Position numbers and translations under genes: made by a program. Under the pieces are notes generated by a model. The model made no database searches and had not been told where the DNA came from. It saw nothing but the letters and a program-made list of their open reading frames with translations. A DNA stretch of 43,068 nucleotides from Lachnospiraceae bacterium (lineage in GTDB: Bacteria > Bacillota > Clostridia > Lachnospirales > Lachnospiraceae): NCBI GenBank assembly GCA_017619975.1, contig JAFZRH010000019.1, positions 1 to 43,068 of the forward strand, written 5' to 3'. Positions 23,814 through 31,467 of the stretch are shown here, piece after piece (the first letter of the stretch is position 1; the number at the start of each line of letters is the position of its first letter).

Positions 23814-24656
23814 ATGAGCGAACTGTTAAAGGGAGCTTATGACCTGCACGTCCATACCGGCCCCGACGTGGTGGCGCGGAAATGCTCCGATCTGGAGCTC
23901 GCGAACCGCATGCGGGCCGCCGGTATGGCGGGCGGCGTCCTCAAAAGCCATTATCTGGATACGGCCGGCCGCGCCGGTCTGCTGAATGAACTGTATCCGG
24001 ACCTCAATATCGTGGGCGGCATTGTTCTGAACCGTTCCGTCGGCGGCAACAATCCCTGGGCCGTCGAGCGCAGCGCGCAGGCCGGCGGCCGCATGCTGTG
24101 GTTCGCCACGCTGGAAGCCCGCGCCTATCCGGAATATCACCAGCGCAACAACCCGGTCAAACAGGATCTGAGCAGCTATATCACGGTCCTCGACGAGAAC
24201 GGCCGCCTGCTGCCGGAAGTACTGGACGTGCTGGACGTGGCGGCCAAGTATCATCTGGTGACCGGGACCGGCCATCTGAGTGCGGAAGAAGGCATGCTCC
24301 TGGTCCGCGAAGGCCAGCGCCGGGGCGTCCAGATGGTCGTGACCCACAGCGAATTGCCTTCCAATCTGTATTCGAACGAGCAGCTGGCTGAGGCCGTGCG
24401 CCTTGGCGCTGTGATCGAGCACAGCTATATCACGCCTTACACCGACCGTGTCACATGGGAAGCGCTGGCGGAGATGATCCGCATCACCGGCTGTGAGAAC
24501 GTGTTCCTGTCCACCGACCTCGGACAGCCCAAGAACCCGTATTTCGACGAAGGCCTCGAAGCCTTTGCACTGGAACTGATGAAGCAGGGGTTCTCGGAAG
24601 ACGACATCAACATGATGATCAAGACCGTCCCGGCGAGACTGATTGCCGGCAACTAA
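23814..24656 (+). CDS. DUF6282-type amidohydrolase-like protein
   Basis: The gene starts 13 nt after the permease with an AAGGAG site. The 280-residue protein opens with AYDLHVHTGPDVVARK, a His-X-His metal motif as in amidohydrolase and PHP-type enzymes. It has later candidate ligands in VTGTGHLS, MVVTHSEL, VIEHSYI and FLSTDLGQ. The barrel-like order of these residues fits a metal-dependent hydrolase. I recall such proteins as DUF6282, whose reaction is unknown. Its place between a permease and a 2-hydroxyacid dehydrogenase suggests it acts on the imported compound, perhaps opening a lactone or amide. Confidence 0.75.
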   Translation: MSELLKGAYDLHVHTGPDVVARKCSDLELANRMRAAGMAGGVLKSHYLDTAGRAGLLNELYPDLNIVGGIVLNRSVGGNNPWAVERSAQAGGRMLWFATLEARAYPEYHQRNNPVKQDLSSYITVLDENGRLLPEVLDVLDVAAKYHLVTGTGHLSAEEGMLLVREGQRRGVQMVVTHSELPSNLYSNEQLAEAVRLGAVIEHSYITPYTDRVTWEALAEMIRITGCENVFLSTDLGQPKNPYFDEGLEAFALELMKQGFSEDDINMMIKTVPARLIAGN

Positions 24657-24679
24657 ATCACAGGTAAGGAGTATCAAAT

Positions 24680-25708
24680 ATGCCCTGGAAAATCTTATTA
24701 CCGCAGGAAATCATGTCGGAAGGCCGCAAGCTGCTTGAGGATGCGGGCCACACCATCATCGACGGACGCGGCTTCGAGACCGAAGACGTGCTCGCGGATA
24801 TGATCGAGCACAAGCCGGACGCGATGATCGTCCGCATCACCCCCATCACCCGTGAGGTGATCGAGGCGAACCCGAATCTGAAGGTGGTCGTACGCCACGG
24901 CGCCGGCTTTGACGCCCTGGACGTGAAGGCCTGCCATGACAACGGCGTGCAGACGCTCTATACCCCCGTCGCCAACTCCACTTCCGTCGCGGAGACCGCG
25001 TTCCTGCTGATGCTGGAGATGAGCCGCAACGTGCTCGTGCTGCGCAAGACCTGGGTCGACGAATTCTACAAGGCCAAGCTGAAGGTCCGCAAGAACACCT
25101 TAAGCGGCAAGACCCTCGGCATTATCGGCTGCGGCAACATCGGCTCCCGTGTTGCGAAGCGCGCGCTGGCTTTCGAGATGAACGTCATGTGCTACGATCC
25201 GTACAAGCCCGCGAAGGATTTCCCGGACGGCGTGGAAGTGGTTCGCGACCTGGACCGCATCTTTAAGGAGAGCGACTACGTTTCCCTGCATGCGCCGAAC
25301 ACCCCCGTCACCCGCAACATGGTGAACAAGGAGCGTCTGGCCATGATGAAGCCGACGGCCTTCCTGATCAACACCGCGCGCGGCGGTCTGGTAGTGGAAC
25401 AGGATCTGTACGAAGCCTGCCGCGACGGCGTGATCTGCGGCGCCGGCCTGGATGCGATCCGTCAGGAACCGGTGGATCCGAAGAATCCGCTGCTGACCCT
25501 GGACAACGTGATCATCTACCCGCACATCGGCGGCAACACGAGCGAAGCCGCGCACCGCGCTTCCTACTTCTCCGCCATGGGCGTGCAGGAAGTTTACGAA
25601 GGGAAGAAGCCGACCTGGCCGATCAACGACATCGACTATGCGACGGCGAAGACCTACGACGACGTGAAGAAGCCGGACAGGAAGCCGGCCGGGATGTTCG
25701 AGTATTGA
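24680..25708 (+). CDS. NAD-dependent D-2-hydroxyacid dehydrogenase
   Basis: The 342-residue protein follows by 23 nt with an AAGGAG site. It is a full D-isomer-specific 2-hydroxyacid dehydrogenase: NAD loop LGIIGCGNIGSR (about 150), acidic residue after strand 2 in CYDPYKPA, catalytic Arg in INTARGGLV, Glu in DAIRQEPVDP and His in YPHIGGNTSEA. It should interconvert a 2-keto acid and its D-hydroxy acid. The close linkage makes it the oxidation or reduction step of the pathway fed by the SLC13 permease. It resembles phosphoglycerate dehydrogenase but lacks the C-terminal ACT domain, so serine synthesis is not expected. Confidence 0.92.
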   Translation: MPWKILLPQEIMSEGRKLLEDAGHTIIDGRGFETEDVLADMIEHKPDAMIVRITPITREVIEANPNLKVVVRHGAGFDALDVKACHDNGVQTLYTPVANSTSVAETAFLLMLEMSRNVLVLRKTWVDEFYKAKLKVRKNTLSGKTLGIIGCGNIGSRVAKRALAFEMNVMCYDPYKPAKDFPDGVEVVRDLDRIFKESDYVSLHAPNTPVTRNMVNKERLAMMKPTAFLINTARGGLVVEQDLYEACRDGVICGAGLDAIRQEPVDPKNPLLTLDNVIIYPHIGGNTSEAAHRASYFSAMGVQEVYEGKKPTWPINDIDYATAKTYDDVKKPDRKPAGMFEY

Positions 25709-25734
25709 TCTGATTCAGATCCAGGCAAAAGAAG

Positions 25735-25774
25735 AGGCCTGTGAAAACGATCGTTCGTTTTCACAGGCCTTTTT
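25735..25774 (+). terminator. Strong terminator of the permease operon
   Basis: A perfect 16-bp stem (25735-25750 with 25755-25770) with a TCGT loop is followed by five T. It ends the SLC13 operon; the A-run on its left is mixed, so use in the other direction is possible but weaker. Confidence 0.9.
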
Positions 25775-25804
25775 CCGGGGTTTATCCCGGCATGGCCGCA
25801 GCGT

Positions 25805-26041
25805 TTATTTCCACTCGATCTTTTTGCCGCAGTTCGGGCAGATCTTGGAACTGGAGCGGCGGATAAACTTGTGGCATTCCGGACAGCGTCCGAAGATCAC
25901 CCAGAAGATCAGGTCCGCGGCGGCAATGCCGATCCCGATATAGGCGAAGAGATCCAGCTTCGTCGCTGCACTTAGGATGATGCAGATGAAGATCAGCGCA
26001 AAGCCTGAGAGCACGATGATTTTTGCGGTTTTCAGTTTCAT
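25805..26041 (-). CDS. Small membrane protein with a zinc ribbon
   Basis: This 78-residue protein has two helices (about 7-26 and 31-49), then a short loop and a C-terminal zinc ribbon made of CPEC and CPNC 17 residues apart, ending GKKIEWK. The ATG at 26041 has an AGGAGG site. The ribbon should face the cytosol. Proteins like this are common in Clostridia with no known function. It is read in the same direction as the RraA-like gene and begins 51 nt past that gene's end, so it may be the second gene of its transcript. Confidence 0.8.
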   Translation of the reverse strand: MKLKTAKIIVLSGFALIFICIILSAATKLDLFAYIGIGIAAADLIFWVIFGRCPECHKFIRRSSSKICPNCGKKIEWK

Positions 26042-26092
26042 GTCATTCCTCCTGTAAAAACTCCGCGCTGATCGGATCTGCCGGGGTTTGTT

Positions 26093-26806
26093 TTATTTCC
26101 ACGCTTCTTCGTAGATGAGGCCGGTGGCGTTGATGGCGTTCTGTCTCCAGGCGGCCTCGTGCTTGGCACGGTCGGGATAGATGCCCTTGGCGTAATTGTT
26201 CAGCGTGCGGGTCTCGGCGGCAAATTTGTCCGCGACGGCTTCCAGAACTTCTTCGGCCATTTCGGGACGAATGACGACGACGCCGTCCGGGTCACCGACA
26301 ATAATATCGCCGGGGAACACGACCTGGCCGCAGCAGGCGATGGGAACGTTGATCTCGCCGGGACCGAACTTCCAGGGACCCTGCGGAGTAACGCCCTTGG
26401 CATAGACAGGGAAACCGATGCTGTCGATCGCGTCTGCATCACGGATGCAGCCGTCGAGCACGAAGCCGGCAATGCCCTTGCTCTTGCAGTAGTTGAACAT
26501 GATCTCGCCGCAAAGCGCGCGGCTCATGCTGCCGCCGCCGTCCAGAACGATCACGTCGCCGGGCTGAGCCAGATCCATGGCGTACTGAAGGAGCAGGTTG
26601 TCTCCCTCGGGAGCGTGGATGGTGAAGGCGGTGCCGACCATCGAGCAGTTCTTCAGGTAGCAGCGAAGATCACCGTACATGTTGAACATGCGGTTCATCA
26701 TATCGTTGATGTTGCTGCTGGGGATGCCGCGGAATTTCTCAACAAGTTCGCGGTCGGGACGGTTGATCTCGGTGAAGATCCTTCTGCCGTACTTGGTAAT
26801 GGCCAT
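26093..26806 (-). CDS. RraA-like / 4-hydroxy-4-methyl-2-oxoglutarate aldolase family protein
   Basis: I chose the ATG at 26806, which has a GCAGGAGGAA site; a longer reading from 26860 has none. The 237-residue protein shows the RraA/HMG aldolase core: VIVLDGGGSMSRALCGEI (Gly-rich, residues near 85-103), GFVLDGCIRDAD with the Arg-Asp pair that binds substrate and metal, then VYAKGVTPQGP and PGDIIVGDPDGVVVI. Bacterial relatives are retro-aldolases or oxaloacetate decarboxylases; others bind RNase E. No RNase E-linked context is present here. With the nearby hydroxyacid dehydrogenase and anion permease, a lyase acting on a keto acid is more likely. Confidence 0.88.
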   Translation of the reverse strand: MAITKYGRRIFTEINRPDRELVEKFRGIPSSNINDMMNRMFNMYGDLRCYLKNCSMVGTAFTIHAPEGDNLLLQYAMDLAQPGDVIVLDGGGSMSRALCGEIMFNYCKSKGIAGFVLDGCIRDADAIDSIGFPVYAKGVTPQGPWKFGPGEINVPIACCGQVVFPGDIIVGDPDGVVVIRPEMAEEVLEAVADKFAAETRTLNNYAKGIYPDRAKHEAAWRQNAINATGLIYEEAWK

Positions 26807-26881
26807 TGTGAATTCCTCCTGCGTATCGGTGAATGATTTTGAAAGATTGTGTTGTTTCACTGCATGCTTCTGCTGTCTTAT

Positions 26882-26910
26882 AAAATATAATATTTGAGCG
26901 GTCTTGTCAA
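26882..26910 (-). promoter_or_regulatory. SigA-type promoter of the RraA-like gene
   Basis: On the minus strand a perfect TTGACA (26905-26910), 17 nt and TATTTT (26882-26887); an overlapping TATATT gives a 15-nt spacer. It lies about 76 nt before the start. Confidence 0.65.
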
Positions 26911-26970
26911 GCGCGGCCGTATGCTTTCAGGTTTTATTTATTCCTCCGGGCCGGCTCGCACAGCCGGCTG

Positions 26971-26992
26971 CTTTATGCTATAATAGGCGCCA
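26971..26992 (+). promoter_or_regulatory. Extended -10 promoter placed directly at the GTPase start codon
   Basis: TGCTATAAT, an extended -10, ends at 26984, only 7 nt before the ATG at 26992. Transcription would begin at or next to the ATG, so the mRNA would have no leader. No Shine-Dalgarno sequence is seen. A 7-bp hairpin (GCCGGCT/AGCCGGC, 26950-26968) covers the -35 area. Confidence 0.5.
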
Positions 26993-29709
26993 TGAAGAAG
27001 ATCACCATAGCCTTAACAGCCCACGTGGACGCCGGCAAGACGACGCTTGCCGAGGCGATCCTGCATGCCTGCGGAGCGCTCCGGCAGCCGGGCCGGGTAG
27101 ACCAGGGTTCGGCAGCGCTGGACAGCGCCGCACAGGAACGCGAGCGCGGGATCACCGTGTTCGCGGGCGAAGCCTGCCTGTCTTATGAGGGCACGGAACT
27201 GAACCTGCTGGATACCCCCGGCCACGTGGATTTCTCGCCGGAAACCGAGCGGGTGCTGGCGGCCGCCGACGCGGCGGTTCTGGTGATCAGCGGGCTGGAC
27301 GGCGTGCAGGCGCATACGCTTTCCCTGTGGAAGCTGCTGGAAAAGCGCGGTCTGCCGGTCCTGCTTTTCGTCTCGAAAATGGATATGGGACGCCGGTCGG
27401 AAGAAGAGCTTTCAGGCGATCTGCAAAGGCAGCTTTCGCCGGCCTGTCTGCCGGCGGAAGAGCTGTTAAAGCCCGGCGAGGAGGCGGCCCTTTTGGAGGA
27501 AAGCCTTCTGGATCGTTTTCTGGCCGGCGGGGAATTGACGCCGGCAGACGGTCTGCGCCTGATCCGGGAAAGAAAAGCCTTTCCCGTTCTTTTCGGCAGC
27601 GGTCTCAAAGAACAGGGGATCCGGGAACTGCTGGATCTTTTAAAGCGCCTGGCGCGTGACTGGAGCAGCGAAGAAGAGCAGCCTTTTGCGGCCCGGGTCT
27701 ATAAGATCAGCTATGATGAGAAAGGCACACGTTTGACGCACGTCAAATGTCTGGCGGGGCGTACCGGACCGCGCGGGGAGATCGTTTACCCGGACGGGCG
27801 GCCGGCGGAGAAGATCAGCCAGATCCGCCGCTATACCGGCTCCCGCTTTTCGCAGGAGGAGAGTCTGTCCGCCGGCAGTACGGCCGTGCTGACGGGGCTT
27901 TCCTTCACCCGGGCCGGAGAAGGGCTCGGGGCGGCGGAAGCGGCGGGGGAAACCTTCTTCGAGCCGGTGATGCGCTACTGCCTCATCCTGCCGGAGGGGC
28001 TGGCGCCGGAGCTGGCCATGCCGTCCTTAAAGCGGCTGGGCGAGGAAGATCCCAGCCTGCATTTACAGTATGTTCCCTCGCTGGGCCGAATCTTCGCGGA
28101 TCTGATGGGCCCGGTCCAGGGGGAGATCTTAACGGATCTGATCCGGGAGCGCTTCGGCTGGCAGGCCAGCCTGGAGCAGGGCCGGATCCTGTATAAAGAA
28201 ACGCTGACCGCGTCGGTGGAAGGCGTGGGGCATTATGAGCCGCTCAGGCACTATGCGGAAGTGCACCTGGCGCTGCTGCCGCTGGGGCGGGGCAGCGGGA
28301 TCGTTTACGCGGATGCCGACGGCGGCGAGACGCTCGAGGGCGATATGCGCCGTCTGATCCTGGGGCAGCTCATGCAGAAGCGCCACCGCGGCGTCTTGAC
28401 GGGCAGCCCGCTGACGGATGTTCAGATCATCCTGCTGGGCGGACGCTACCATGTCAAGCATACCGAAGGCGGAGATTTCCGCGAGGCGGCCTGGCGGGCC
28501 GTGCGGCAGGGCTTAATGGAAGCCCGCCGGCGCGGGAAGACGGTCCTTCTGGAGCCGTATATGGCTTTTGAACTTGTGGTCCCGGCGGACAAGACCGGCC
28601 GGGCTTTCAGCGATATCCGCGCGCGCTTCGGCGAGGCGGAGCAGACTCAGGACGGAGCGGGAAAAGGCGGTCCTGAGTCGCCGATGAGCTGCCTGAAAGG
28701 CCGGGCGCCGCTTTCCGCCATGCAGGATTACGCCGCCGTCGTGGCGGCTTATACCGGCGGGAAAGGGCGCCTCAAGACCTGGGCGGACGGCTATGACGTC
28801 TGTCATAACGCGGAGGAAGTGATCCGGGCGGCGGCGTACGTGCCCGAAGCGGACCGGGAGAATCCTCCGGATTCGATCTTCTGCAAAAACGGCGGCGGCT
28901 TCTCCGTGCCCTGGGATGAGGTGCCGGACTACATGCATCTGCCGTACCGGATGAAGGGGGGAATCTCATCCACCGCCTTCGGCGGTCCCCCTTCCCCAGA
29001 GGGGAAGGCTGTTTCACCCTCCCCCGGACGCGGGGGAGGGTGTCCGCCGCAGGCGGACGAGAGGGGGCGAACTGCCGGAAACGCTGCGCTCGACAAGGAG
29101 CTGGAAGCCATCATGCAGCGGGAATTCGGTCCGATCCGGCGGCCCGTCATCAGCAGCCGGAGCCAAAGCTTCGACGCGGCACCCTGGCGGGACCCGGTGG
29201 AGCTTTCCGGTCCCGGCGAGTATGTAGTGGACGGCTACAACCTGATTTTTGCCTGGGACGAGATGAAAAAGCTGACCGAAAAAGGCCTGGACTACGCGCG
29301 GGAACAGCTGGAGCGCCGCCTGCAGAATTTCGCGGCCTTCACCGGCCGGCAGATCCTGCTGGTCTTCGACGGCTACCGGGTCGCCGGCAGCAGCGGCTCC
29401 GAGGAGGCCAGAGAACCGCTGCAGATCGTTTATACCGGGGAAAATGAAACCGCGGACATGCATATCGAGCGGTATCTGACCGAACGGCGGGCAAAGAATA
29501 AAAACGACAGTCCGGCGGTGGTCAGCAACGATAACCTGATCCGCCTCTGCGTGATCCGCCAAGGCGGCCTGCGACAGCCCTGCGAAGCGTTCATTGCCGA
29601 ATATGAGGAGGCAATGGCGCGCCTGGAAGAAATGACAGAAGGCGGAAAAAAGCCGCTCGGTGCACCTGCCTTGCCCTCTCCCGCGCAAGGCGGGGGAGGG
29701 GGTAAATAA
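26992..29709 (+). CDS. TetM-like translational GTPase fused to a YacP/Rae1-like NYN nuclease
   Basis: The 905-residue protein has two parts. Residues 1 to about 640 form an EF-G/TetM-type GTPase: AHVDAGKTTL (G1), RGITVF (G2), DTPGHVDF (G3) and SKMD in place of NKXD (G4), followed by the later EF-G-like domains (SPLTDVQIILLGG, LLEPYMAFELVVP). Residues about 740-885 form an NYN domain: VVDGYNLIFAWDEMKK, ILLVFDGYR, VYTGENETADMHIERY and VVSNDNLIR carry the acidic residues of PIN-like nucleases. This domain matches YacP/Rae1, which in Bacillus cuts mRNA on the ribosome. Between them lies a low-complexity stretch made from a palindromic repeat, and the last 15 residues also look repeat-derived. I expect a ribosome-bound factor, not necessarily tetracycline resistance. 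Confidence 0.88.
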   Translation: MKKITIALTAHVDAGKTTLAEAILHACGALRQPGRVDQGSAALDSAAQERERGITVFAGEACLSYEGTELNLLDTPGHVDFSPETERVLAAADAAVLVISGLDGVQAHTLSLWKLLEKRGLPVLLFVSKMDMGRRSEEELSGDLQRQLSPACLPAEELLKPGEEAALLEESLLDRFLAGGELTPADGLRLIRERKAFPVLFGSGLKEQGIRELLDLLKRLARDWSSEEEQPFAARVYKISYDEKGTRLTHVKCLAGRTGPRGEIVYPDGRPAEKISQIRRYTGSRFSQEESLSAGSTAVLTGLSFTRAGEGLGAAEAAGETFFEPVMRYCLILPEGLAPELAMPSLKRLGEEDPSLHLQYVPSLGRIFADLMGPVQGEILTDLIRERFGWQASLEQGRILYKETLTASVEGVGHYEPLRHYAEVHLALLPLGRGSGIVYADADGGETLEGDMRRLILGQLMQKRHRGVLTGSPLTDVQIILLGGRYHVKHTEGGDFREAAWRAVRQGLMEARRRGKTVLLEPYMAFELVVPADKTGRAFSDIRARFGEAEQTQDGAGKGGPESPMSCLKGRAPLSAMQDYAAVVAAYTGGKGRLKTWADGYDVCHNAEEVIRAAAYVPEADRENPPDSIFCKNGGGFSVPWDEVPDYMHLPYRMKGGISSTAFGGPPSPEGKAVSPSPGRGGGCPPQADERGRTAGNAALDKELEAIMQREFGPIRRPVISSRSQSFDAAPWRDPVELSGPGEYVVDGYNLIFAWDEMKKLTEKGLDYAREQLERRLQNFAAFTGRQILLVFDGYRVAGSSGSEEAREPLQIVYTGENETADMHIERYLTERRAKNKNDSPAVVSNDNLIRLCVIRQGGLRQPCEAFIAEYEEAMARLEEMTEGGKKPLGAPALPSPAQGGGGGK
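28956..29068. repeat. Multi-hairpin palindromic repeat translated in frame
   Basis: Four hairpins in a row lie inside the GTPase-nuclease gene: ACCGCC/GGCGGT (28972-28986), CCTTCCCC/GGGGAAGG (28990-29008), ACCCTCCCCC/GGGGGAGGGT (29016-29041) and GTCCGCC/GGCGGAC (29042-29058). The DNA has no stop in frame and adds about 38 Gly/Pro/Ser-rich residues between the two domains. Related pieces recur at 29672-29784. Confidence 0.8.
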
Positions 29710-29784
29710 TCGGGCCGTCCTCTTTTCGCCCCCCACCGCCTCACTTCGTTCAGCACCTCCCCCCGCGTTCCCGGGGGGAGGCTT
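29672..29784. repeat. Related GC-rich palindromic repeat at the gene end and in the gap
   Basis: CCCTCTCCCGCGC and GGCGGGGGAGGGGG (29672-29701) form the last codons of the fusion gene. A second piece, CACCTCCCCCCGCG with CCCGGGGGGAGGCTTGAGAG (29754-29789), fills the 87-nt gap to the next gene and appears to supply its AGAGGA ribosome site. The sequence style matches the in-frame repeat at 28956-29068. Confidence 0.65.
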
Positions 29785-29796
29785 GAGAGGAAAAAT

Positions 29797-30258
29797 ATGA
29801 TCATCCATCCCATCCCGCCGCTTTTTGATGCGGACAGCCGCGTCCTGATCCTCGGAAGCTTTCCTTCGGTCAAAAGCCGCGAAGCCGGCTTCTTTTACGG
29901 ACATCCGCAGAACCGCTTCTGGAAGGTGACGGCCGCCCTTTTCGGCGAGCCGGTCCCGCAAAGTATCCCGAAAAAACGCGCCTTCCTTAAGCGGAACCAT
30001 CTGGCCGTCTGGGACGTGATCCGATCCTGCGAGATCACGGGTTCTTCGGACGCGAGCATCAAAAACGTGACGCCGAACGATCTGAGCGTGATCTTAAACG
30101 CGGCAGATATCCGGCAGATCTTTGTTAACGGCAGGACAGCGGAAAAATACTACCGCCGTTATACGGAGCCGCTCATCGGGCGGCCCTGTGTCTGTCTTCC
30201 TTCCACAAGTCCGGCGAATGCCGCCTGTAGCATAGAGAAACTGACCGCCGCCTGGTAG
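29797..30258 (+). CDS. DNA-deoxyinosine glycosylase (UDG family 6 type)
   Basis: The 153-residue protein fits the small hypoxanthine-DNA glycosylases of the uracil-DNA glycosylase superfamily. Motif 1 is RVLILGSFPSVKSREAGFFY, followed by GHPQNRFWKV that lines the base pocket. AVWDVIRSCEI and, near the end, LPSTSPANA (motif 2, DNA intercalation) complete the set. Such enzymes remove deaminated adenine from DNA. The length is usual for the family. It lies in a run of same-strand genes after the GTPase fusion, separated by repeat DNA. Confidence 0.88.
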   Translation: MIIHPIPPLFDADSRVLILGSFPSVKSREAGFFYGHPQNRFWKVTAALFGEPVPQSIPKKRAFLKRNHLAVWDVIRSCEITGSSDASIKNVTPNDLSVILNAADIRQIFVNGRTAEKYYRRYTEPLIGRPCVCLPSTSPANAACSIEKLTAAW

Positions 30259-30280
30259 GCGGTCAAGGAAGAGGTGAACC

Positions 30281-30847
30281 ATGGAATTTGAAGCCAAAAC
30301 GATACGCCTGAAAGACGGGCGGGAAGCGATCCTGCGCTGCCCCGGAGAAGAGGATATCCCGGGCATGCTCGAATATCTGTACGTGACGTCCGGCGAGACG
30401 GAGTTCCTTTTGCGCTATCCCGAAGAATGCGGCAAATATACTTACGAGGGCGAAAAAGCCCTCTTCGAAAGGATGAAGGCCTCACCGACGGATCTGATGC
30501 TGGCCTGCCTGGTGGAAGGCAAAGTGGCCGGAAACTGTCAGCTGACGATGAACACCAAGCTCAAGACCCGCCACCGCGGCAGCGTCGCCATCGCCCAACG
30601 GAAGGAATTCTGGAACCTGGGCATCGGCAGCGCCATGTTTGAAGAAATGATCCGCATCGCGAAGCAGCGGCCCTATCTGCGGCAGCTGGAGCTGGAATTC
30701 ATAGAAGGCAACAGCCGGGCGCGGGCGCTGTACGAAAAGTTCGGCTTTCGCATCGCGGGCATGCATCCGGACGCCATCCTTCTGAAGGACGGGAGGCTCT
30801 TGACCGAATATCTGATGATCAAGCCTCTGGAACGGAACGAAGCCTGA
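30281..30847 (+). CDS. GNAT acetyltransferase, first of a tandem pair
   Basis: The 188-residue protein has the GNAT fold. The acetyl-CoA loop is in RKEFWNLGIGSAMFEEM (about 106-122), the preceding beta-4 strand in HRGSVAIAQ, and the late ELEFIEGNSRARALYEKFGF is typical of N-acetyltransferases close to the RimJ/L and spermidine acetyltransferase groups. The acceptor is unknown. RBS GAGGTGA. About 85 percent of residues are shared with the next gene, so they arose by recent duplication. Confidence 0.9.
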   Translation: MEFEAKTIRLKDGREAILRCPGEEDIPGMLEYLYVTSGETEFLLRYPEECGKYTYEGEKALFERMKASPTDLMLACLVEGKVAGNCQLTMNTKLKTRHRGSVAIAQRKEFWNLGIGSAMFEEMIRIAKQRPYLRQLELEFIEGNSRARALYEKFGFRIAGMHPDAILLKDGRLLTEYLMIKPLERNEA

Positions 30848-30881
30848 ACTCAAAACAGGAGGAGCAAAGAAGAGGTCGATC

Positions 30882-31448
30882 ATGGAGTTTGAAGCCAAAA
30901 CGATACGTCTGAAAGACGGAAGAGAAGCGATCCTGCGCTGTCCGCAGGAAGAGGATATCCCCGGCATACTGGAGTATCTCCGCGTGACGGCTGCCGAGAC
31001 GGAGTTTCTTCTTCAGTATCCCGAAGAATGCGGAAAATATACTTACGAGGGCGCAAAAGCCCTCTACGAAAAGATAAAGGCCTCCCCGACGGACCTGATG
31101 CTGGCCTGCTTCGTGGACGGCAAAGTGGCCGGAAACTGTCAGCTGACCCTGAATAACAGGCTGAAGATGCGCCACCGCGGCAGCGTCGCCATTGCCCTGC
31201 GGAAAGAATTCTGGAACCTGGGCATCGGCAGCGCCATGTTTGAAGAGCTGATCCGCGCCGCGAAAACGCATCCCGAAGTGCGGCAGCTGGAGCTCGAATT
31301 CATAGAAGGCAACAGCCGGGCGCGGGCACTGTACGAAAAGTTCGGCTTCCGCATCGCGGGCATGCATCCGGATGCGATCCGCTTAAAGGACGGCACGATG
31401 CTGGCCGAATATCTGATGATCAAATCCCTGGAACGGGACGAAGCATAA
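30882..31448 (+). CDS. GNAT acetyltransferase, second of a tandem pair
   Basis: This paralog is also 188 residues and keeps the acetyl-CoA loop (NLGIGSAM) and the C-terminal NSRARALYEKFGF block unchanged. Differences from its neighbour number about 29 and cluster in residues 22-65 and 122-135, the parts that usually shape the acceptor site, so the two copies may differ in substrate. The upstream GAAGAGGT ribosome site is duplicated as well. No other gene lies between the copies. Confidence 0.9.
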   Translation: MEFEAKTIRLKDGREAILRCPQEEDIPGILEYLRVTAAETEFLLQYPEECGKYTYEGAKALYEKIKASPTDLMLACFVDGKVAGNCQLTLNNRLKMRHRGSVAIALRKEFWNLGIGSAMFEELIRAAKTHPEVRQLELEFIEGNSRARALYEKFGFRIAGMHPDAIRLKDGTMLAEYLMIKSLERDEA

Positions 31449-31467
31449 AAGCAAAGAGGAGCGAGCG

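Noticed and set aside
26992-29709. Tetracycline resistance by ribosomal protection
   Set aside because: The GTPase part is TetM-like, but the G4 motif is SKMD, the protein carries an NYN nuclease domain, and there is no sign of a mobile resistance element. Resistance cannot be claimed.
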